From Corynebacterium variabile (GTDB lineage Bacteria > Actinomycetota > Actinomycetes > Mycobacteriales > Mycobacteriaceae), in assembly GCF_006539825.1 (NCBI RefSeq), contig NZ_BJNT01000003.1, positions 107,985 through 171,984 on the forward strand: DNA of 64,000 bases, read 5' to 3'. Below the pieces are notes generated by a model that searched no databases, was not told the DNA's origin, and saw nothing but the letters and a program-made list of their open reading frames with translations. The translations under genes and the position numbers were made by a program. Shown here piece by piece: positions 15,446 to 24,326 of the stretch. How positions within the stretch are numbered: position 1 is the first letter of the stretch; every line of letters starts with the position of its first letter.

Positions 15446-18400
15446 CTACTTGTCCGCGGCGGCGATAGCGGCGTCCAGTTCATCGAGGGCCTTACCGAAC
15501 TCCTCGAAGGTGCCGTTCTCACGGGCGTCCTGCACTGCTTCCATGGCGTCGTTGATTCGCGTCATCTGCTCGGTGGTCGGCGCGCCGCCGGTACCGGTCC
15601 CGCTGGTCGCACCGGAGCCGGAGCTCTGGTCATCCGAGGAATCGTCCTTGTCGGCGTCCGAATCCGAATCGCTGTCCGTGTCGGTGGAACCGGTGTTGCC
15701 CGAGCTCCCGTCATCGCCGGTGACGTCCGTCACCGCACCCGGGTCGATGCCGACCTGCTCGAGTGCCCCGGAGATAGTCGGTGCGTATCCGACCTGACCG
15801 TTGTAGCTGACGAGTACACGAAGCAGCTTCGGGAATGCGGACTCCTGGTCGGCACGCTGCGAGTACACCGGCTCGACGTAGAGGATCTGACCGTCACCGA
15901 CCGGCAGGGTCAGCAGGTTGCCGTTGGTCAGGGTGTTGGAACCCTGCAGCAGGGTGCGCTCACGGGCGATCTCGTCGGAGGACATCATCGTGTCCTGCGC
16001 CTGCTTCGGACCCTGGGCCTGGGTGTTCGTCGGCAGCTGGCGGACGTAGATCCGGCCGTACGTCTCCGGATCGGAGCTGACCGTCATGTGTGCCGACAGG
16101 AACTCACGCCGCAGACCACGGAACGGGGTGATCAGCTGGAAGCTCGGCTTGTTCGTCACCGGGTCGGTCGCGACCACGTGGTACGGCGGCTGAGCCAGAT
16201 CCTGGGCGCCTTCCGGACCGGTGGGGTCGGAGGGCACGGACCAGAAGGCGTCGTTGGTGAAGAACACGCCCGGGTCATCAACATGGTACTTGGCGATGAG
16301 TTCGCGCTGGACCTTGAACAGGTCCTCCGGGTACCGCAGGTGGTCCATCAGCTCATCGCTGATCTCGCTCTTGTCCTTGACGATGTCCGGAAAGACGCCC
16401 TCCCAGGCCTTGAGCACCGGGTCCTCCTCGTCGAACTCGTAGAGGTCGACGGAGCCGTCGTAGGAATCCACCACGGCCTTGACGGAGTTACGGATGTAAC
16501 TCACCGAGTTGGTCACCGCATTCTGCTGGGCGGCGGGATCGTTGACCACGGCGTCCGCGATCGCGGAATCCAGCTGGGTGCGCTCGGCGTAGGGCAGGTT
16601 CTCCAGGGTGGTGTAACCGTCGACGACCCACTTGATGCGGCCGTCAATGACCACCGGGTAGGTCTTGGAGTCGGTGGTCAGCCACGGGGCGACCTTGTGG
16701 ACACGCTCACGCGGGTCACGGTCGTAGAGGATCTTCGAGTCGTCACCGATGACGTCGGACAGAAGGATGTTCATCTCCTGGTACTTCGCGGCGTACATCG
16801 CACGGTTGAAGAAGTTGGAGACGTTCACGCCACCGGTGCCGGTATAGGTGTAGCTGGTGTTGTCGGTGTCGTACTCACGGTCACTGCCGGAGCCGTCGTC
16901 ACCGACGATGGCGTAGTCCTCGCCCTGGTTGACCGAGCCGGAGATCGTCGGACCGAAGTAGATGCGCGGCTGATCCAGGTCGAGCTTGAGCTCGCCACCC
17001 TGGTCGCCCCCGGCGTGCTGCAGGTCGGCGACGGTGTAGACCGGGTAACCGCCACGGGCGGACGCGGCGTCCTGCGCGACCTCGTCGACCTTGTTGGCCG
17101 GCGCGGCGATGAAGCCGTTGCCGTGGGTGTAGACGGTGTGCTTGTTGATCCAGTCGGTCTGGTTGCCGGACAGCGAGTTCGGCTCGATCTCACGGGCTGC
17201 GACGACGAAGTCACGCATTTCACCGTCGACGTCGTAACGGTCCACGGACAGCTCGTCGGAGAAGCCGTAGAAGTTACGCAGCTGCTGCTGCTGGGTGAAG
17301 GTCGGCGACAGCACCTCGGGATCGAGGAGGCGGATGTTCGACAGGGTCGGGTCATCGTCGGCGATGGAACGACGCTCCTTGGCGTCACCGGAGGTCTCAC
17401 CACCCCAGTTGCGGTCGTAGATGACCTGTCCGTCGGGGTTCTCGTAGTCCTCCCGGGCCGTGTCCGTCCTCGTCTCGATGCCGTAGGCCTCACGGGTGGA
17501 CTCGATGTTGCGGGCGATGTACTCCCGTTCCTTCTCCGCACGGTTCGGGTTCACGGAGAACTGCTCCATGACCGCCGGCCAGCCGACACCGATCGCCAGG
17601 GAGGAGACGACCATGAGGACCACGGCGAGAGCCGGCAGACGCAGGTCGCGCAGCACGAGGGTGCCGAAGAACATGATCGCCACGAAGATGGCGACGATGA
17701 GCAGCAGGATCTTCGCCGGCAGCACCGCGTTGATGTCCGTGTAGGAACCGCCGGTGAAGGTGGAGTGCGCCTTGTTCAGCAGACCGTAGCGGTCGAACCA
17801 GTAGTCCGCGGCCTTGATCAGCATGAAGATACCGGCGATGACGGCGAGCTGACGCAGTGCCGGGGACTTGATGCCGGCCTTCTCACCGGTGCGGGGGTTA
17901 CCCGTGGTGATGTTGCCGAGCAGGTAGTGGCCCACCAGGTTGATGATGAAGGCGACGATGACCAGGACGGACAGCGTGGAGAGGATGAACTGCAGCAGCG
18001 GCAGGGTGAAGGCGTAGAACCCGAGGTCCTTGTGGAACTGCGGGTCGGTGACGCCGAAGTCACCACCGGACATGAACAGGCGTACGGTGCGCCAGTTGCC
18101 CTGGGCCACCATGCCGGCGATGATGCCGACGATGACCGGGATGATGACCAGGAAAGGACGTAGCGAACGACGGATCGCCGGCTGGTGCTCTGCCAGCGGG
18201 GAGGACGCCTCGAGCCCGGCCAGGGATTCCGGGGACTTGTCGGCGGAGCGGTAGGCGGCGAAGGCCGCACCCCATACGACGGCCCCTGCGACAAGGGCGA
18301 ACACGAAGAACAGGATGATGCGGGTGATGATCACCCCCCAGTACACCTTCGGCATGTCCATCGACTGGAACCACTTGAGTTCCGTGTAATTGGACACGAG

Positions 18401-18514
18401 GACCGGGAGCAGGAAGACCAGGACCACGAGAACGACGGCGATGGTGCCGAAGATCTTCGCTTTCCGCCCTGGTCTGGGCAGGTCGGGCAGGGACGGGACG
18501 GACGGTAATGACAA
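15446..18514 (-). CDS. UPF0182-family large membrane protein
   Basis: The 1022-residue protein is of unknown function but conserved throughout Actinobacteria. About seven membrane helices are seen in the first 330 residues (for example IFGTIAVVLVVLVFLLPVL and VYWGVIITRIILFFVFALVAG). A large extracytoplasmic domain follows with the family signatures NFYGFSDELSVDRYDV, GNGFIAAPANKVD and LPYAERTQLDSAI. The C-terminus holds a Ser/Asp/Gly-rich low-complexity stretch (residues about 930-985) and a predicted terminal helix. The length is typical (about 1000). The start is ATG 18514. It is monocistronic, divergent from the PPA1309 gene, and followed by its own terminator. The neighbours YlbL and DUF2342 are part of the same conserved block in mycobacteria. 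Confidence 0.92.
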   Translation of the reverse strand: MSLPSVPSLPDLPRPGRKAKIFGTIAVVLVVLVFLLPVLVSNYTELKWFQSMDMPKVYWGVIITRIILFFVFALVAGAVVWGAAFAAYRSADKSPESLAGLEASSPLAEHQPAIRRSLRPFLVIIPVIVGIIAGMVAQGNWRTVRLFMSGGDFGVTDPQFHKDLGFYAFTLPLLQFILSTLSVLVIVAFIINLVGHYLLGNITTGNPRTGEKAGIKSPALRQLAVIAGIFMLIKAADYWFDRYGLLNKAHSTFTGGSYTDINAVLPAKILLLIVAIFVAIMFFGTLVLRDLRLPALAVVLMVVSSLAIGVGWPAVMEQFSVNPNRAEKEREYIARNIESTREAYGIETRTDTAREDYENPDGQVIYDRNWGGETSGDAKERRSIADDDPTLSNIRLLDPEVLSPTFTQQQQLRNFYGFSDELSVDRYDVDGEMRDFVVAAREIEPNSLSGNQTDWINKHTVYTHGNGFIAAPANKVDEVAQDAASARGGYPVYTVADLQHAGGDQGGELKLDLDQPRIYFGPTISGSVNQGEDYAIVGDDGSGSDREYDTDNTSYTYTGTGGVNVSNFFNRAMYAAKYQEMNILLSDVIGDDSKILYDRDPRERVHKVAPWLTTDSKTYPVVIDGRIKWVVDGYTTLENLPYAERTQLDSAIADAVVNDPAAQQNAVTNSVSYIRNSVKAVVDSYDGSVDLYEFDEEDPVLKAWEGVFPDIVKDKSEISDELMDHLRYPEDLFKVQRELIAKYHVDDPGVFFTNDAFWSVPSDPTGPEGAQDLAQPPYHVVATDPVTNKPSFQLITPFRGLRREFLSAHMTVSSDPETYGRIYVRQLPTNTQAQGPKQAQDTMMSSDEIARERTLLQGSNTLTNGNLLTLPVGDGQILYVEPVYSQRADQESAFPKLLRVLVSYNGQVGYAPTISGALEQVGIDPGAVTDVTGDDGSSGNTGSTDTDSDSDSDADKDDSSDDQSSGSGATSGTGTGGAPTTEQMTRINDAMEAVQDARENGTFEEFGKALDELDAAIAAADK

Positions 18515-18637
18515 GGGGGCGCTCTTCTCCTGGCGGTCGGGCTGTGGCCCGGGGACGGTCGGGTGACGACAGTGCCCGGGGCGTAGTGCCTAGAATACCT
18601 ACCGACTGTACTGCGGCCGACGAGAGAGGGACATAAG

Positions 18638-19204
18638 ATGAACGACGCTCACCACAAGCTCGACTACCGGAGCGACCTGCGGCCACTCACCGCGGCGCTC
18701 CGCGAGGCCGTGGACTTCGTCCATGCCGAGGGCTGGGACCGTCCGCCGACACTGTTCGCACTGGTCCCCGCCCATCTCGTGCAGGACACGCTCGCCGCCG
18801 GAGGTCAGGAGACCGACCTGGACGCGGCGCAACATCCCCTGACCCTCGTGGTGCAGGATGAACTGCCGGAGCACATCCTCCCCGGCTCAGAGGAACTCGG
18901 CGACTACATCGCCTCCGCCCAGTGGCCCCCGCTGGTCGTCGGGGCGGTGCTCGCCCAGGAGATCATGTTCTCCAATGCCGCCCCCGGCGCCGACCCCACT
19001 CCCCGCCCGGCGCGCTTCTTCTCCGGCATCGTCGACGGCGGCCCGGACCGTACGCTGGTCCAGCTGCGTCCGACCGAGGAGGAGCTGGACGCCGATCCCT
19101 TCGGCCAGGACCGCGTCGAGCTGCTGGGCGGCGACAATCTCGCCCCCGGTGTCATCGCCGCGCTGCGGGCGTCCTTCGAGCAGGACGTCTTCGGGGACGA
19201 CTGA
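18638..19204 (+). CDS. PPA1309-family protein
   Basis: The 188-residue cytosolic protein belongs to a conserved actinobacterial family of unknown function (PPA1309 family). Recognisable segments are LREAVDFVHAEGWDRPPTLFALVP near the N-terminus, LPEHILPGSEEL and WPPLVVGAVLAQEIMF in the middle. There is no signal peptide or membrane segment. It starts at ATG 18638, after GAGAGGGA; TAGAAT at 18591-18596 is the likely -10 box. It lies between the UPF0182 gene and the YlbL-type protease gene, an arrangement also found in mycobacteria. Confidence 0.8.
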   Translation: MNDAHHKLDYRSDLRPLTAALREAVDFVHAEGWDRPPTLFALVPAHLVQDTLAAGGQETDLDAAQHPLTLVVQDELPEHILPGSEELGDYIASAQWPPLVVGAVLAQEIMFSNAAPGADPTPRPARFFSGIVDGGPDRTLVQLRPTEEELDADPFGQDRVELLGGDNLAPGVIAALRASFEQDVFGDD

Positions 19205-19226
19205 CCGGGGTCACCGGGAAGTACAG

Positions 19227-20381
19227 CTAGCCGCAGGTCTGGACATCCTCGCCCTTGTCGTGGGCGGTGAGCGCGTCGACCGCGCCGTCGAGGGTGTCCA
19301 CCTCGAGCAGCGTCATGTCGCCGCTGTCCGCCGAGGCGGCCTCGGAGCAGTTGCCGGCCGGGACGAGGAAGACCGAGGCGCCCGCGTTCTTCGCCGCGGA
19401 GATCTTGTGGGTGATCCCGCCGATCGGTCCGACGGTGCCGTCGGAGGCGATGGTGCCGGTCCCGGCGACGAACTCCCCACCGGAGAGCTCCCCGGGAGAC
19501 AGCTTGTCGACCACGGCGAGGGAGAACATGAGACCGGCCGACGGGCCGCCGATGTCCTTGAGGTTGTATTCGACCCGGATCCCGTCGGCGGGCTGGGCGA
19601 CCATGGTGACACCGAGGAAGGCCTTGCCGTTGCCGCCGGTCGCGGCCTCGGCGTCCTCGTCGCCGGCGAGCTCGTCGGGCATCTCGCCGAGGGTGACGGT
19701 CTCCGTCTCCTTCTTCCCGCCGCGGTCGATGCCGAGGGTGACCTCGTCGCCGGGCGACTTGTCGCCGATCGCCTCGGAGACATCACCGGGCACGGTGACG
19801 TCGGTGCCGTCGACGGAGGTGATGACGTCGTTGATCTTCACTGTGCCGTCGGCGGGTGCGCCCTCACTGACGTCGTAGACCATGGTCTCCAGGGGGCGTC
19901 CGAGGTGGTTCATCGCCGCGACCGTCGCATTGGACTCCGAGGACGCGAAGGCGGCGGCATTCTGCCGCGCAACCTCCTCGGCGTTCGAGTTGGCGGGGAT
20001 GACGGTCTCCAGCGGCACGACCGTGTCGTCGCTGGCGAGCCAGCGGCCCATCATCTGCGGCAGCGTCATCTTCGTGCGCACCGCGACGGTGGTCATGTTG
20101 AGGTTGCCGGAGGTCTCGTCGAGCTCGTCGGCGTCCACCCCGGTGATGTCGACGACCGGGGTGCCGTCGACGTCGCCGAGCGTGTTGTAGGTCGGCCCCT
20201 CCCCCTCCGCGGCGAAGGGGACGGTGAGGTTGATGTCGGTGCCGGGGACGGTGGTCATGCCGAGCAGAGCGACCATCACGACGACCGGTAGGGCGCCGAC
20301 GGCGATTGTGCGGACACGGCGGCGACCGCCGGTGACCGGGGTGCCGGACTGGGCGCCGGAGGAGGGACTACGGAATTTCAC
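19227..20381 (-). CDS. YlbL-type membrane-anchored protease with PDZ and Lon-like (S16) domains
   Basis: One N-terminal membrane segment (IAVGALPVVVMVALLGM) anchors an extracytoplasmic protein. It contains a PDZ domain (about residues 150-225, GAPADGTVKINDVITSVDG) and a C-terminal Lon-type proteolytic domain. The catalytic Ser281 lies in GGPSAGLMF and Lys326 in GITHKISAAKNAGA; the spacing of 45 residues fits the Lon Ser-Lys dyad. It is expected to degrade envelope proteins, but the substrate is unknown. The open frame extends to GTG 20390, but a TAGGGT box (20394-20389) overlaps that codon. GTG 20381, seven bases after the box, is therefore the likelier, leaderless start (384 aa). Confidence 0.88.
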   Translation of the reverse strand: MKFRSPSSGAQSGTPVTGGRRRVRTIAVGALPVVVMVALLGMTTVPGTDINLTVPFAAEGEGPTYNTLGDVDGTPVVDITGVDADELDETSGNLNMTTVAVRTKMTLPQMMGRWLASDDTVVPLETVIPANSNAEEVARQNAAAFASSESNATVAAMNHLGRPLETMVYDVSEGAPADGTVKINDVITSVDGTDVTVPGDVSEAIGDKSPGDEVTLGIDRGGKKETETVTLGEMPDELAGDEDAEAATGGNGKAFLGVTMVAQPADGIRVEYNLKDIGGPSAGLMFSLAVVDKLSPGELSGGEFVAGTGTIASDGTVGPIGGITHKISAAKNAGASVFLVPAGNCSEAASADSGDMTLLEVDTLDGAVDALTAHDKGEDVQTCG

Positions 20382-20476
20382 CCGTCCCACCCTACCGTGG
20401 ACATGTTCGCTGACAGCGCACGCATCCGGGCCCTCGTGGGCCGCGGGGACGCCGGGGGCGCAGGTAGGCTCAGGAC

Positions 20477-21940
20477 ATGCGCAACTTCGGATTCGGCTCC
20501 AACGACGAGAACGACGACCGTGACGACAACGGCAACGAGAACAACGGGAACAACAATGACCCGTTCGGTTTCGGCGCGAATCCCTTCGGCTTCCTCTTCG
20601 GCGGACAGGATGGTCAGGGCGGTTTCGGCCAGCCCGGACAGGGGGGCCAGCAGGGTCCGGGGATCGGGGACATCCTCGGCCAGTTCGGCGCGATGCTCAG
20701 CGGTTTCGGCCGTGACATGAACTCCCCGGACGCCCAGGGCCCGGTGAACTACGCCCTGGCCGGCCGGATCGCACGTCAGCAGATCTCCGGTGCCGCGGCC
20801 CGCAACCCTTCCAGCCATGACTCGCAGGCCGTCGCCGAGTCCGTGCGTCTGGCCGAGCTGTGGCTCGACGAGTCCACCGTGCTCCCCGCCGGTGCGACCG
20901 GGTCGGTCGCCTTCTCCGCCGAGAAGTGGCTGGAGGAGACGATGCCGCGCTGGCGCCGGATCATCGACCCCCTGGCGTCCAAGCTGGGTGACGCCACCCT
21001 CGACGGGCTGCCCGAGGAAGCCCGCGAGCAGCTCGGCCCGATGACCGGCATGCTCAGCCAGATCAACGGCATGAACTTCGGCATGCAGCTCGGTCACGCC
21101 CTCGGCGAGCTGGCCAAGGAGGTCGCCATCTCGACCCAGTGGGGTATCCCGCTGGCGGACTCCACCGTCGCGGCGGTCGCGACCGCCCGGCTGGACGACC
21201 TGTCGAAGAAGCTCGGTGCCGAACGTCGGGAGACACTGATCTACCTCGCGGCCCGTGAGGCCGCTCACCTGCGTCTGTTCCAGCACGTGCCGTGGTTGGT
21301 GGAACGCCTGATCCTGGACGTGGAGGAGTTCGCCACCGGCCTGTCGCTGGACAACTCCGCCCTGGAGGAGGCCACCCGCGAGTTCGACCCGGAGAGCATG
21401 GGCGATCCGCAGAAGATGCAGGAGATGATGGAGCGCCTGCAGAACCAGGATCTCGCCCCGAAGATCGTCTCCTCCACCGACCACGCCCGGATCCGGCTCG
21501 AGACCAGCCTGTCGCTGGTCGAGGGCTGGGTGGACTACGTCGTCGGCGAGGCGCTGGGCAACCGGCTGCCCACCACGGCGAGCATCCAGGCGGCATGGTC
21601 TGTCTTCCGCGACTCCGACCAGCCGGGGATGTCCGCACTGGCCAGGACCGTCGGTATCGACCTGTCCGCCCCGAAGGCGAACCAGGCCGCCGAGCTGTGG
21701 TCGCGGCTGACCTTCGCCGTCGGCAAGGAGCGCCGGGACGCGGTGTGGAACCACCCCGACTTCCTGCCGGTCGACTCCGACCTCGACTCCCCCGCCGAGT
21801 TCATCGACTCGATCCTCGGCGAGACCGAGGGCAAGGACTTCGATCCGATCAGCGAGATCGAGAAGCTGGAGCGCGAGCTCAACAAGGGCGAGGACGACAG
21901 CTCTGACGGGGACTCCGACGGGGACGATGCCGACAAGTAG
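20477..21940 (+). CDS. DUF2342/TIGR03624 zinc-metalloprotease-like protein
   Basis: The 487-residue protein belongs to the 'putative hydrolase/coenzyme F420 biosynthesis associated' family found across Actinobacteria. A low-complexity Asn/Asp/Gly/Phe-rich head (about 80 residues, for example NDENDDRDDNGNENN) precedes an all-helical domain. This has the degenerate metallopeptidase motif REAAHLRLFQHVPWL followed by ILDVEEFATGL. In this family the EAAH motif replaces HExxH, and no activity has been established. The C-terminus is acidic. ATG 20477 lies six bases after TAGGCT (20465-20470), so the transcript is probably leaderless. It is divergent from the YlbL-type gene. Confidence 0.82.
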   Translation: MRNFGFGSNDENDDRDDNGNENNGNNNDPFGFGANPFGFLFGGQDGQGGFGQPGQGGQQGPGIGDILGQFGAMLSGFGRDMNSPDAQGPVNYALAGRIARQQISGAAARNPSSHDSQAVAESVRLAELWLDESTVLPAGATGSVAFSAEKWLEETMPRWRRIIDPLASKLGDATLDGLPEEAREQLGPMTGMLSQINGMNFGMQLGHALGELAKEVAISTQWGIPLADSTVAAVATARLDDLSKKLGAERRETLIYLAAREAAHLRLFQHVPWLVERLILDVEEFATGLSLDNSALEEATREFDPESMGDPQKMQEMMERLQNQDLAPKIVSSTDHARIRLETSLSLVEGWVDYVVGEALGNRLPTTASIQAAWSVFRDSDQPGMSALARTVGIDLSAPKANQAAELWSRLTFAVGKERRDAVWNHPDFLPVDSDLDSPAEFIDSILGETEGKDFDPISEIEKLERELNKGEDDSSDGDSDGDDADK

Positions 21941-21990
21941 CCCCGCGTGGGAGTGACGGAACTCCCCGCAGGTGTCGCATACTGCAAGCT

Positions 21991-22593
21991 ATGACCGGCA
22001 AGGGAGAGCCCCCCAGGAGGGACGGCGTCCGCCATGTCCCGGTGACCTCGGCGGCCACGACGCTCGCCGGGGAAGAGCATCTGGGGGAACACCGGATGTC
22101 GGTGCGGATCAACCGCACCGGTGACCGGAAGACCTGGCGCGTGACGCTGCCGGTCGCGGTCGCCATCGGCGCTCTGCTCCTCGTCGATCTCCGCCAGAGC
22201 CTGTTGCCCGATCTGTTGGGCTGGATCCTCGCCGGGATCACGGTCGCGATGGTCATCAACATGGTGGGGCCGCTGTGGCGGGGCGGGGCCGCGATACACC
22301 TATTCACCGACGGTGCGGTCATCGAACGCTACCGCGGGTCCTCCGCGTCCTTCCGCTATCAGACGGTGACACCCCGCTATGTCCTGTGGGAGAAGGTCGA
22401 CGACCGCGGTGAGGTACAGCGCCGTAACCGGCAGCTGTGGCTGAAGATGCCGGAGAGCGGCTTCGCCGTCCATCTGGACGGGACGAAAGGTAAGGACGCC
22501 GCCACCCTCGACGTGCTGCTCAAAGAGTTCGGGGTGACCGGAGAACCGGAGGAGCTCGGGGCACTCAAGGCACCGGGACCGATGCCCTTCTGA
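21991..22593 (+). CDS. Membrane protein of unknown function
   Basis: I do not recognise the family. The 200-residue protein has a hydrophilic N-terminus of about 50 residues. Two adjacent membrane helices follow (about 52-68 VTLPVAVAIGALLLVDL and 74-92 DLLGWILAGITVAMVINMVG). The cytoplasmic tail has alternating beta-like segments (AIHLFTDGAVIERYRG, QLWLKMPESGFAVHLDG), reminiscent of bacterial PH-type domains. CATACT (21978-21983) seven bases before ATG 21991 suggests a leaderless transcript. A weak hairpin (GGGAGT/ACTCCC, 21949-21966) separates it from the DUF2342 gene. It is convergent with the ATP-grasp gene, with only three bases between stops. Confidence 0.65.
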   Translation: MTGKGEPPRRDGVRHVPVTSAATTLAGEEHLGEHRMSVRINRTGDRKTWRVTLPVAVAIGALLLVDLRQSLLPDLLGWILAGITVAMVINMVGPLWRGGAAIHLFTDGAVIERYRGSSASFRYQTVTPRYVLWEKVDDRGEVQRRNRQLWLKMPESGFAVHLDGTKGKDAATLDVLLKEFGVTGEPEELGALKAPGPMPF

Positions 22594-22596
22594 TTC

Positions 22597-23838
22597 TCAG
22601 CCGTGGATGAGGTTGGGCACGAAGCGGCACCAGTAGTCGGTGACCGGACCGTCGGACTCGCGGATCCCCACGCCCACTGATTCACCGTTGACCACCCAGG
22701 CACCCAGCACCGGGTGGTTCGGCGCACCGTCGGGTCCGGGGAAGTTCGGGATCTGCGTGTACTGCTGCCACACGTACCCTTCCGGGCCGTAGCGTCCCGG
22801 CTGGGCAATGTGCTCGCCGCGTCCCGATCCCGTGCCGGCCCGGAAGATCTCGATGTTGTCGCCCTCGCGGCCGTGCAGCGGCTTCTTCACCCAGTCCGTC
22901 ATCTCCCGCGGGCCGTCGATGTAGCTCGGCAGCAGGTTCTCGTGGCCCGGGTACAAGTGCCACATCGCCGCACCCAGCACCTTGGTGGACAGGAACATCT
23001 TCCACGCCGGCTCGATCCAGCCGGTCGGACGCTTCGTCGCCAGCAGGGACCCGAACTCCTCCCCCATCATGTCTTCCCAGGGGTAGAGCTTGAAGATGTT
23101 CTGGATCGGCTGGTCGTCCATGTCGACGAACTCCTCGAGCCTGGCGTCCCACCCGATCTCACTCATGAGCAGTGAGGCGGTGTTCCAGCCCGCCTGGTCG
23201 GCGCAGTCCCGCAGCACGGCGGTGTTCATGATGTCTTCGCCGGTGCGCTCCAGTTCGGTGTGCGCGAAGTGCATGCCGCCGCCGGGCAGCCGCAGCCGTA
23301 GCGCGGCGAACCGGTCGCGCAGCGCCTCGAAGAGGAAGTTCCACTGGTCCCAGGCTCCGCCGTCGCGTTCCCGGCCGTACTTGTCCTCGTACCAGTACCA
23401 CTGGGAGATCGCGGTTTCGACGATGCCGGTGGGGGTGTCCGCGTTGTACTCCAGCATCTTCGCCGGCTCCCCCGGCACACCGGAGTAGGCCAGGTCGAAG
23501 CGGCCGTAGAGGTCCGGATCACCACGGTTGAGCGAGTTCACCGCGTACTCCACGGCGTACTCGGGCAGGCCGAGGCAACGCCACGGGCTGCCCGGTGTCC
23601 ACTGTTCGTCGGCGAGGAAGCGGGCGGCCTCCAGCGCCATGCGGTGCAAGTTCTCCGTCTGGACCTCCAGCGCCTCGACCTCGGCCAGGGTAAAGACGTA
23701 GGCGGCGGACTCGTTCCAGTACTCCACCTCGGTACCGGCATCAGGCCCGGCGTCGCGGACGCTGTGTGAGTAGGTCAGACCCTGGGAGCGGATGATCTCC
23801 TCCCAAACCTCCCGCGGGGTGCAGGTGATGCGTTCCAT
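22597..23838 (-). CDS. Glutathionylspermidine-synthase-like ATP-grasp ligase (YgiC/YjfC type)
   Basis: The 413-residue protein matches the synthetase half of E. coli Gsp and the stand-alone YgiC/YjfC proteins. It has the N-terminal segment ITCTPREVWEEIIRSQGLTY, then LEYNADTPTGIVETA (the LExNADTPT signature), an ATP-grasp core and the C-terminal signature FVPNLIHG. These enzymes join a carboxylate, activated as acyl phosphate, to an amine. The amidase half of Gsp is absent. Corynebacteria make mycothiol rather than glutathione, so glutathionylspermidine is an unlikely product and the real substrates are unknown. The gene follows the YgiB-like lipoprotein gene after nine bases, the same order as ygiB-ygiC and yjfM-yjfC in E. 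coli. It starts at ATG 23838. Confidence 0.85.
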   Translation of the reverse strand: MERITCTPREVWEEIIRSQGLTYSHSVRDAGPDAGTEVEYWNESAAYVFTLAEVEALEVQTENLHRMALEAARFLADEQWTPGSPWRCLGLPEYAVEYAVNSLNRGDPDLYGRFDLAYSGVPGEPAKMLEYNADTPTGIVETAISQWYWYEDKYGRERDGGAWDQWNFLFEALRDRFAALRLRLPGGGMHFAHTELERTGEDIMNTAVLRDCADQAGWNTASLLMSEIGWDARLEEFVDMDDQPIQNIFKLYPWEDMMGEEFGSLLATKRPTGWIEPAWKMFLSTKVLGAAMWHLYPGHENLLPSYIDGPREMTDWVKKPLHGREGDNIEIFRAGTGSGRGEHIAQPGRYGPEGYVWQQYTQIPNFPGPDGAPNHPVLGAWVVNGESVGVGIRESDGPVTDYWCRFVPNLIHG

Positions 23839-23847
23839 GGAGCTGAC

Positions 23848-24303
23848 CTAACCTCCCATGCTGTGGCCGTGGCCGGAGCCACCCGAGTTACCGGCCCCGC
23901 CGCCGGTGGAACCGAATCCGCCGCGGGTGATGTTCCCGCCGGTACGCGGTGCAGGCTGCGTCTTCGTCCCGGCCGGCACCGAGGCCGTCCCGGAGTTTGC
24001 CGCGACCGGAGCGCCGACCGCCGGAACGTTCGTGCGCGCACCACCCAGCAGCAGCGGCAGGAAGAACCAGCCGGCGTGCATGTGGGAGTTGCCAACGCGT
24101 TCCTCGCACTCCTCGTCGGGCAACCGCTCCTCGGTGGTCTCGTCGCGGCAGATCTTCGCGTACTCGGCATCCTCCACCTCGTTACTCTCCGAGGAGCAGC
24201 CGGTGAGGGTGGTGGCGAGTGCGGCGGTCACACCGAGCGCGACGACCCCGGAGGCCCGACGCCGGCCGGGACGCCCGGGGCGTCCTGATCTGCTGTGTCC
24301 CAT
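23848..24303 (-). CDS. YgiB-like (DUF1190-type) lipoprotein partner of the ATP-grasp ligase
   Basis: This is a small lipoprotein of 151 residues: basic N-terminus, hydrophobic stretch and lipobox TLTGC at about residue 35. A Cys-containing acidic segment follows (ICRDETTEERLPDEECEERV), then a hydrophobic patch (AGWFFLPLLLGG). The tail is Gly/Ser-rich with the motif ITRGGFG and the C-terminal end SMGG. E. coli YgiB has the same layout, including TRGGFG and a terminal SMGG (comparison from memory). ATG 24303 lies seven bases after TAGACT (24311-24316 on the opposite strand), so the transcript looks leaderless. It is probably co-transcribed with the ligase gene. Its role is unknown. Confidence 0.7.
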   Translation of the reverse strand: MGHSRSGRPGRPGRRRASGVVALGVTAALATTLTGCSSESNEVEDAEYAKICRDETTEERLPDEECEERVGNSHMHAGWFFLPLLLGGARTNVPAVGAPVAANSGTASVPAGTKTQPAPRTGGNITRGGFGSTGGGAGNSGGSGHGHSMGG

Positions 24304-24326
24304 GATGCCCAGTCTACGGACAGGGC

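Noticed and set aside
15293..18163. Open frame of 956 codons on the plus strand
   Set aside because: It is antisense to the UPF0182 gene and crosses the tRNA-side terminator. Its Val/Gly/Arg-rich composition is typical of a shadow frame.
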